Of a DNA stretch of 64,000 bases, positions 60,423 to 64,000 are shown piece by piece. The notes beneath the pieces are model-generated. The model did not search any database and was not told the DNA's origin. It saw only the letters and a list, made by a program, of their open reading frames with translations. How positions within the stretch are numbered: position 1 is the stretch's first letter; each line of letters opens with the position of its first letter. The DNA lies in contig BPKH01000003.1 of NCBI GenBank assembly GCA_026005035.1, positions 248,001-312,000 of the forward strand. The letters run 5' to 3'. The position numbers and the translations under genes are program-made. The DNA comes from Porticoccaceae bacterium. GTDB lineage: Bacteria; Pseudomonadota; Gammaproteobacteria; Pseudomonadales; Porticoccaceae.

Positions 60423-62006
60423 TCAGATCTCCCGAGTGGCCTCGAAGCGCACCCGGGGATGGCGCTCTTCTGCCAGCGACAGATTCGCCCGGCTCGGCGC
60501 CAGGTAGGTCAGATGCCCCGAACCGTCCAGCGCCAGGTGCTCGCCGGCGCGGGCCTTGAGCGCTTCCAGGTGGGCCGGATCGTCCCACGCCAACCAGCGG
60601 GCGGTGACCACCGGCACCGCCTCGTAGCGCGCCTCCACCCCGTACTCGTCGCGCAGCCGCGCCGCCACCACGTCGAACTGCAAAGGCCCCACCGCTCCCA
60701 GGATCACATCGTTGCCGGAGAGGGGAAAGAAGACCTGGGTGGAGCCCTCCTCGGCCAACTGCTTGAGGCCCTTGTGCAGCTGTTTGGCGCGGAGTGGATC
60801 CGCAAGCCGCACCCGCCGGAAGAGCTCCGGCGCAAAGTGGGGGATGCCGCCGAAGCGCAGCGGCTCCCCCTCGGTGAAGGTGTCGCCGATCTGGATGGTG
60901 CCGTGGTTGATCAGCCCGATGATGTCGCCGGCGACCGCCTCTTCCACCTGTCCGCGGGCGCGGGCGCAGAAGGTGACCGCGTCGCCGACGCGAAACTCCC
61001 GCCCGGTGCGCACCTGCACCAGGCGCAGGCCGGGGCGGTAGCGCCCCGAACAGACCCGAACGAAGGCCACCCGATCGCGATGGCGTGGATCCATGTTGGC
61101 CTGGATCTTGAACACGAAGCCGGTAAACCGCTCCTCCTCGGGAGCGACGCTGCGCGGGCCGGCCCGCCGCGGCCCCGGGGGTGGCGCCCACTCGACGAAG
61201 GCGTCGAGCAACTCGCGCACGCCGAAGCCGCGCAGGGCCGTGCCGAAAAACACTGGCGTCAATTCACCGCGCCGGAAGGCGGCGAGGTCGAACGTCGCGG
61301 CGGCCTCGCGCAACAGCTCCACCTCGGCGAGCAGCGCCTGATGCTCCGCCGCGCCGAGCAGCGCCTGCGCCGCGGGACCGGCGAGGCCGGTCACGGGGGC
61401 GGGCGCCTCAGCCGCCGCGCCCGAGCGGTAGGGCAGGAGGAGATCACTCCTCAGGTCGTAGAGCGCCTTCAGCCGCCGCCCCATGCCCACCGGCCAGTTG
61501 ATCGGCGATGCCGCCATGCCCAGGACCGATTCGATCTCGTCGATCAGTTCCAGCGGCTCGCGGATCTCCCGGTCGAGCTTGTTGACGAAGGTGAGGACGG
61601 GCGTGTCGCGCAGTCGGCACACCTCCATCAGCTTGAGGGTGCGCTCCTCCACCCCCTTGGCCCCGTCGAGCACCATCAGCGCCGCGTCCACCGCGGTCAG
61701 GGTGCGGTAGGTGTCCTCGGAGAAATCCTCGTGGCCGGGCGTGTCGAGCAGGTTGACCACCCGATCGCGCCAGCGAAACTGCATCACCGAAGAGGTCACC
61801 GAAATGCCCCGCTCCCGCTCCAGGTTCATCCAGTCGGAGGTGGCGTGGCGCGCCGCCTTGCGGCCCTTGACGGCGCCCGCCTCCTGAATGACCCCGGCGA
61901 GCGCCAACAGCTGTTCGGTGAGGGTGGTCTTGCCGGCGTCGGGGTGGGAGATGATGGCAAAGGTGCGCCGGCGCGCCACTTCGCGCGGAAGACTGGGGTC
62001 GGCCAT
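60423..62006 (-). CDS. prfC: Peptide chain release factor 3
   Basis: A 527-residue translational GTPase that recycles RF1/RF2. G1 [15 protein letters not shown], switch [15 protein letters not shown]3 [17 protein letters not shown]4 NKLDRE. Later parts match the RF3 family (NPRH-like [37 protein letters not shown]). It is 4 bp upstream of the acyltransferase gene. Confidence 0.97.
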   Translation of the reverse strand: MADPSLPREVARRRTFAIISHPDAGKTTLTEQLLALAGVIQEAGAVKGRKAARHATSDWMNLERERGISVTSSVMQFRWRDRVVNLLDTPGHEDFSEDTYRTLTAVDAALMVLDGAKGVEERTLKLMEVCRLRDTPVLTFVNKLDREIREPLELIDEIESVLGMAASPINWPVGMGRRLKALYDLRSDLLLPYRSGAAAEAPAPVTGLAGPAAQALLGAAEHQALLAEVELLREAAATFDLAAFRRGELTPVFFGTALRGFGVRELLDAFVEWAPPPGPRRAGPRSVAPEEERFTGFVFKIQANMDPRHRDRVAFVRVCSGRYRPGLRLVQVRTGREFRVGDAVTFCARARGQVEEAVAGDIIGLINHGTIQIGDTFTEGEPLRFGGIPHFAPELFRRVRLADPLRAKQLHKGLKQLAEEGSTQVFFPLSGNDVILGAVGPLQFDVVAARLRDEYGVEARYEAVPVVTARWLAWDDPAHLEALKARAGEHLALDGSGHLTYLAPSRANLSLAEERHPRVRFEATREI

Positions 62007-62343
62007 GGGACTCCGATGGCTGCGGGGCGGATGGCTTGCGGGGGTGGATTGTCTACAAATCCAGCCGCCGCCGCAATCGGCCCTCCTCGCAAGGCACCTC
62101 TGCGACGCGAAGATCGCGAGCACCGCCCCTGCGGGTTGCGTGGCAACCGCGGCCCGTGGCCTTGCTTGAGGCGCGTGGGCCGGCTTCAGGTGGGTAGCCG
62201 ATCCAGCCCGTAGCTCAGAGGCAGGCGCACAGCGCGTAGCCCGGATGGAGGCGCACAGCGCCGAAATCCCGGACGCGCGAAAGAGGCAAAGCCAGTTGCG
62301 AGGTGGGCGTTCCCTCCTCGGATTCCGCTTCGCTCCATCCGGG
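62007..62343. other. Gene-free region containing extragenic inverted repeats
   Basis: No gene is visible between prfC and dabA. The region holds several copies of a GTAGCCCGGATGGAG-type sequence and GCGCACAGCGC-type units, as in extragenic palindromic repeats of gammaproteobacteria. Confidence 0.6.
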
Positions 62344-62350
62344 CTACGCT
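62234..62350. repeat. REP-like inverted repeat (GCGTAGCCCGGATGGAG arms)
   Basis: Perfect 17-bp arms GCGTAGCCCGGATGGAG (62234-62250) and CTCCATCCGGGCTACGC (62334-62350) flank about 83 bp that includes GGCGCACAGCGCC. A degenerate third copy follows near 62375-62390. The right arm contains the stop codon of dabA. This class of GTAGCCCGGATGnnG repeat is common in gammaproteobacterial intergenic regions and may be mobilised by REP-associated transposases; none is in the window. Confidence 0.7.
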
Positions 62351-64000
62351 TCATCCAAGCTACGCTGCGACGCTCCACCCGGGCTCGACTGCCGCGCTCC
62401 CTCGGGGTGGCGGGGGCACCGGCAGGCGTCGAAGACCTCCGTCTCGAGGCCTCCTGAGGTGCCGCTCTCGCGGAGCTCGAAGGGCTCGCTCCGGTCGGCG
62501 AAGATCCGCTCGAACCCCCGCCCCCGCTCCCAGCGCAACAGGTAGAGCCACTCGTGTTCCACCAGCAGAGCGAGGTCCCGGTGGCGCGCCACCACCGCCC
62601 GGATCGCCTCGGCGGGCGCGGCGACAAGGGCGAAGAGCCGCTGGGGCGGGTGGACGAAGCGGTGCCCGTCGTGGACCGACTGGAGGGGCAGACCGACGCG
62701 CAAGTCGCCACCGTTGCCCTCGAAGACCCCGATGTGCCCGCCCACGGCGTTGTGCAACACCTTGTTGCCGCTCCCCAGGCGGCGGGGATCGGTGACCGCG
62801 GCGTTGTACTGCATGTTGATCCAGTGGGCGACCACCAGGGGGGCGGTGAGCAGGGTTTCGAGGAGCCGATAGTCGGCGTCGCGCGAGGCGTCGTAGTCGT
62901 GCAGGAAGACTCGTCCCTCGAGATCGAGACCCCGGGTCCAGGCGCGGGGCGCGGCGATGAAGGCGGCGTTGCCCGCAAGACCCCACTCCGGGCGCACTTC
63001 GGACCAGTCGCGGCCGCGCCGGGCGAACTCCCGGGCGAGCTGCCGGTCGGACAGGCTCGCCAGGTGCGGCTCGAGGCGGCGCACGCGATCCCGCCGCGCC
63101 GCGCGACTCGCCGCGGCCAACCAGTCCCGCACTGCCACCGGCACCTCGCCGTCGAGGATCGCCACCTCTTCGCTGACGGTGTCGTGGAGGGCGGGGACGA
63201 AGCGGCTCTCGCCGAGGCAGCGCCCCCCTTTGGCGAGCAGGTCGCGCACCTCCGGGTCGTTGAGAAGCGCCGCCAGGGCGCGCACGTTGACCTCGCCGCT
63301 CTGGCCGCCGCAGGCGCCGCAGGCGAGGCCGGCGGCGTGGAGATTGTTGGTGCAGCGGCTCGCGTGGCCGACGAGCAACACCAGTGGCGGCGGCGCCTCC
63401 AGCTGCAAGGCGTCCAGCACCTGCCGGGCGAGGGCCGCCCGCTCGGCGGCGGACAGGGACTGGCCGGCACGCTCGAAGCGCCATCCCGGCGCCGCCGCCA
63501 ACTCGTCCACCGGGTGGGAGGGGGGCGGGGGGGCCAGCAGGCGGCGGGCGATCTTGAACGCGTAGCCGAGCCCCACCGCCTCCACCATGGGAAAGGCCGA
63601 AAGCGCCCCCCGGGTCCAAGTCCGCCAGCGGGCGCTGCGGTTGAGGGCGGCCAGGCGGCGGCGCAGCCGCGCCGGCGGCAACGCTTCCACCACTTCCAGC
63701 TCGGCGGCCAGAAGGCCCGGCAGTTGGGGGCGCTGGTACGCTCCGCCCAGGGGACGCCAGCGGATGGGTAGACCGAAAAAGCCCGCGAAGCCGCGGGTCT
63801 CGATGGACGGGTCCTGGGCCTCCAGGGCGCGCCGCAGGGGCTCGGAGCGCACGTCGATGCAAAACACCGCGCACAGGCGCGGCGCCGTTCCCGGGGCGGG
63901 GCTTCCCTCGAGCCGCGCCGCAAGGTGCGCGAAGTAGCGCGACTCGGTCTCAACCAGGGCCTTGAGAGAGCGAGCCTGCGCCCGGCGGTGGCGCGCGACC
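62344..64000 (-). CDS. dabA: DabA-type inorganic carbon transporter subunit (DUF2309), partial
   Basis: The C-terminal 552 codons of a DabA protein, with the N-terminus beyond the right edge. In characterised DabA the zinc site uses Cys and Asp in the CID motif, plus a His and Cys: here [10 protein letters not shown] and [26 protein letters not shown] carry all four. With DabB it forms a membrane complex that accumulates HCO3-/CO2. The C-terminus ([19 protein letters not shown]...) is read into the REP-like repeat, which supplies the stop. dabB is not in the window. Confidence 0.9.
   Translation of the reverse strand, partial: VARHRRAQARSLKALVETESRYFAHLAARLEGSPAPGTAPRLCAVFCIDVRSEPLRRALEAQDPSIETRGFAGFFGLPIRWRPLGGAYQRPQLPGLLAAELEVVEALPPARLRRRLAALNRSARWRTWTRGALSAFPMVEAVGLGYAFKIARRLLAPPPPSHPVDELAAAPGWRFERAGQSLSAAERAALARQVLDALQLEAPPPLVLLVGHASRCTNNLHAAGLACGACGGQSGEVNVRALAALLNDPEVRDLLAKGGRCLGESRFVPALHDTVSEEVAILDGEVPVAVRDWLAAASRAARRDRVRRLEPHLASLSDRQLAREFARRGRDWSEVRPEWGLAGNAAFIAAPRAWTRGLDLEGRVFLHDYDASRDADYRLLETLLTAPLVVAHWINMQYNAAVTDPRRLGSGNKVLHNAVGGHIGVFEGNGGDLRVGLPLQSVHDGHRFVHPPQRLFALVAAPAEAIRAVVARHRDLALLVEHEWLYLLRWERGRGFERIFADRSEPFELRESGTSGGLETEVFDACRCPRHPEGARQSSPGGASQRSLDEA

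Overview
The window is GC-rich DNA (roughly two-thirds G+C, judged by eye) with tightly packed, often overlapping genes. The gene content points to a gammaproteobacterium: prmB beside aroC, TusE, NsrR, CorA/Prc/ExoIII, ETF-ubiquinone oxidoreductase, PriA, an FtsN-like SPOR protein, RF3 and C-type L31. A DabA-type inorganic-carbon transporter subunit runs off the right edge, which suggests a CO2-concentrating, possibly autotrophic or mixotrophic lifestyle. I cannot name a genus from the sequence.

Left part (1-11.1 kb). The window opens with the end of prmB, then aroC, a YjbQ protein, phhB, a TusE-like protein, a CoA transferase with an unusual gamma-carbonic-anhydrase-like partner, and an AraC regulator. 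Next comes a compact nitric-oxide module. nsrR diverges, across overlapping palindromes, from a fused truncated globin-hemerythrin gene, a DUF488 gene and nnrS. The molybdate transporter modABC follows, converging on and overlapping nnrS.

Middle-left (11.2-22.3 kb) looks accessory and catabolic: a frameshifted NAD-dependent epimerase/reductase, a beta-diketone hydrolase closely resembling 6-oxocamphor hydrolase, an oversized bifunctional penicillin-binding protein, a cupin, a TonB-dependent receptor, a NUDIX hydrolase, a Gfo/Idh/MocA oxidoreductase with a SnoaL-like partner, and a SAM methyltransferase. Two palindromic operator candidates lie upstream of the receptor and of the SnoaL-Gfo pair. 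From 22.3 to 31.6 kb are corA, prc, xthA, a histidine-rich exported protein beside a sigma factor/DUF3619-like/DUF3106 set, an eRF1-like protein, the ETF-QO and a DUF1285 protein.

Stress island (31.9-48.6 kb). Beside a tRNA-Pro(CGG) lies a run of sixteen genes, all on the minus strand: two hsp20 genes, kefB-type antiporter, psiE, yfdX, a third hsp20 (frameshifted), an HPF/sigma-region-4 fusion, degP (frameshifted), clpB, cbpA, cbpM, an HtpX-like M48 protease, mscS, trxC, ftsH and a ferritin-like protein. This set closely parallels the gene content of the transmissible locus of stress tolerance (locus of heat resistance), but with canonical ClpB in place of ClpK/ClpG. It is the most striking system in the window.

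Right part (48.7-64 kb): a carboxymuconolactone-decarboxylase-like protein, mltF, a chalcone-isomerase-like/TonB fusion with a tandem-repeat linker, an AI-2E exporter-family protein, slyD, an EVE-domain protein, a protein fusing a two-TM HAMP-like module to a complete type IV pilin, a thermonuclease, rpmE, priA, a frameshifted SPOR protein, a PlsC-like acyltransferase, prfC, an extragenic inverted repeat, and the C-terminal part of dabA.

Four genes (epimerase, degP, hsp20, SPOR) each need removal of exactly one base to restore a full-length protein. Three of these sites are in C/G homopolymer runs. Assembly or sequencing error is therefore as likely as true gene decay.
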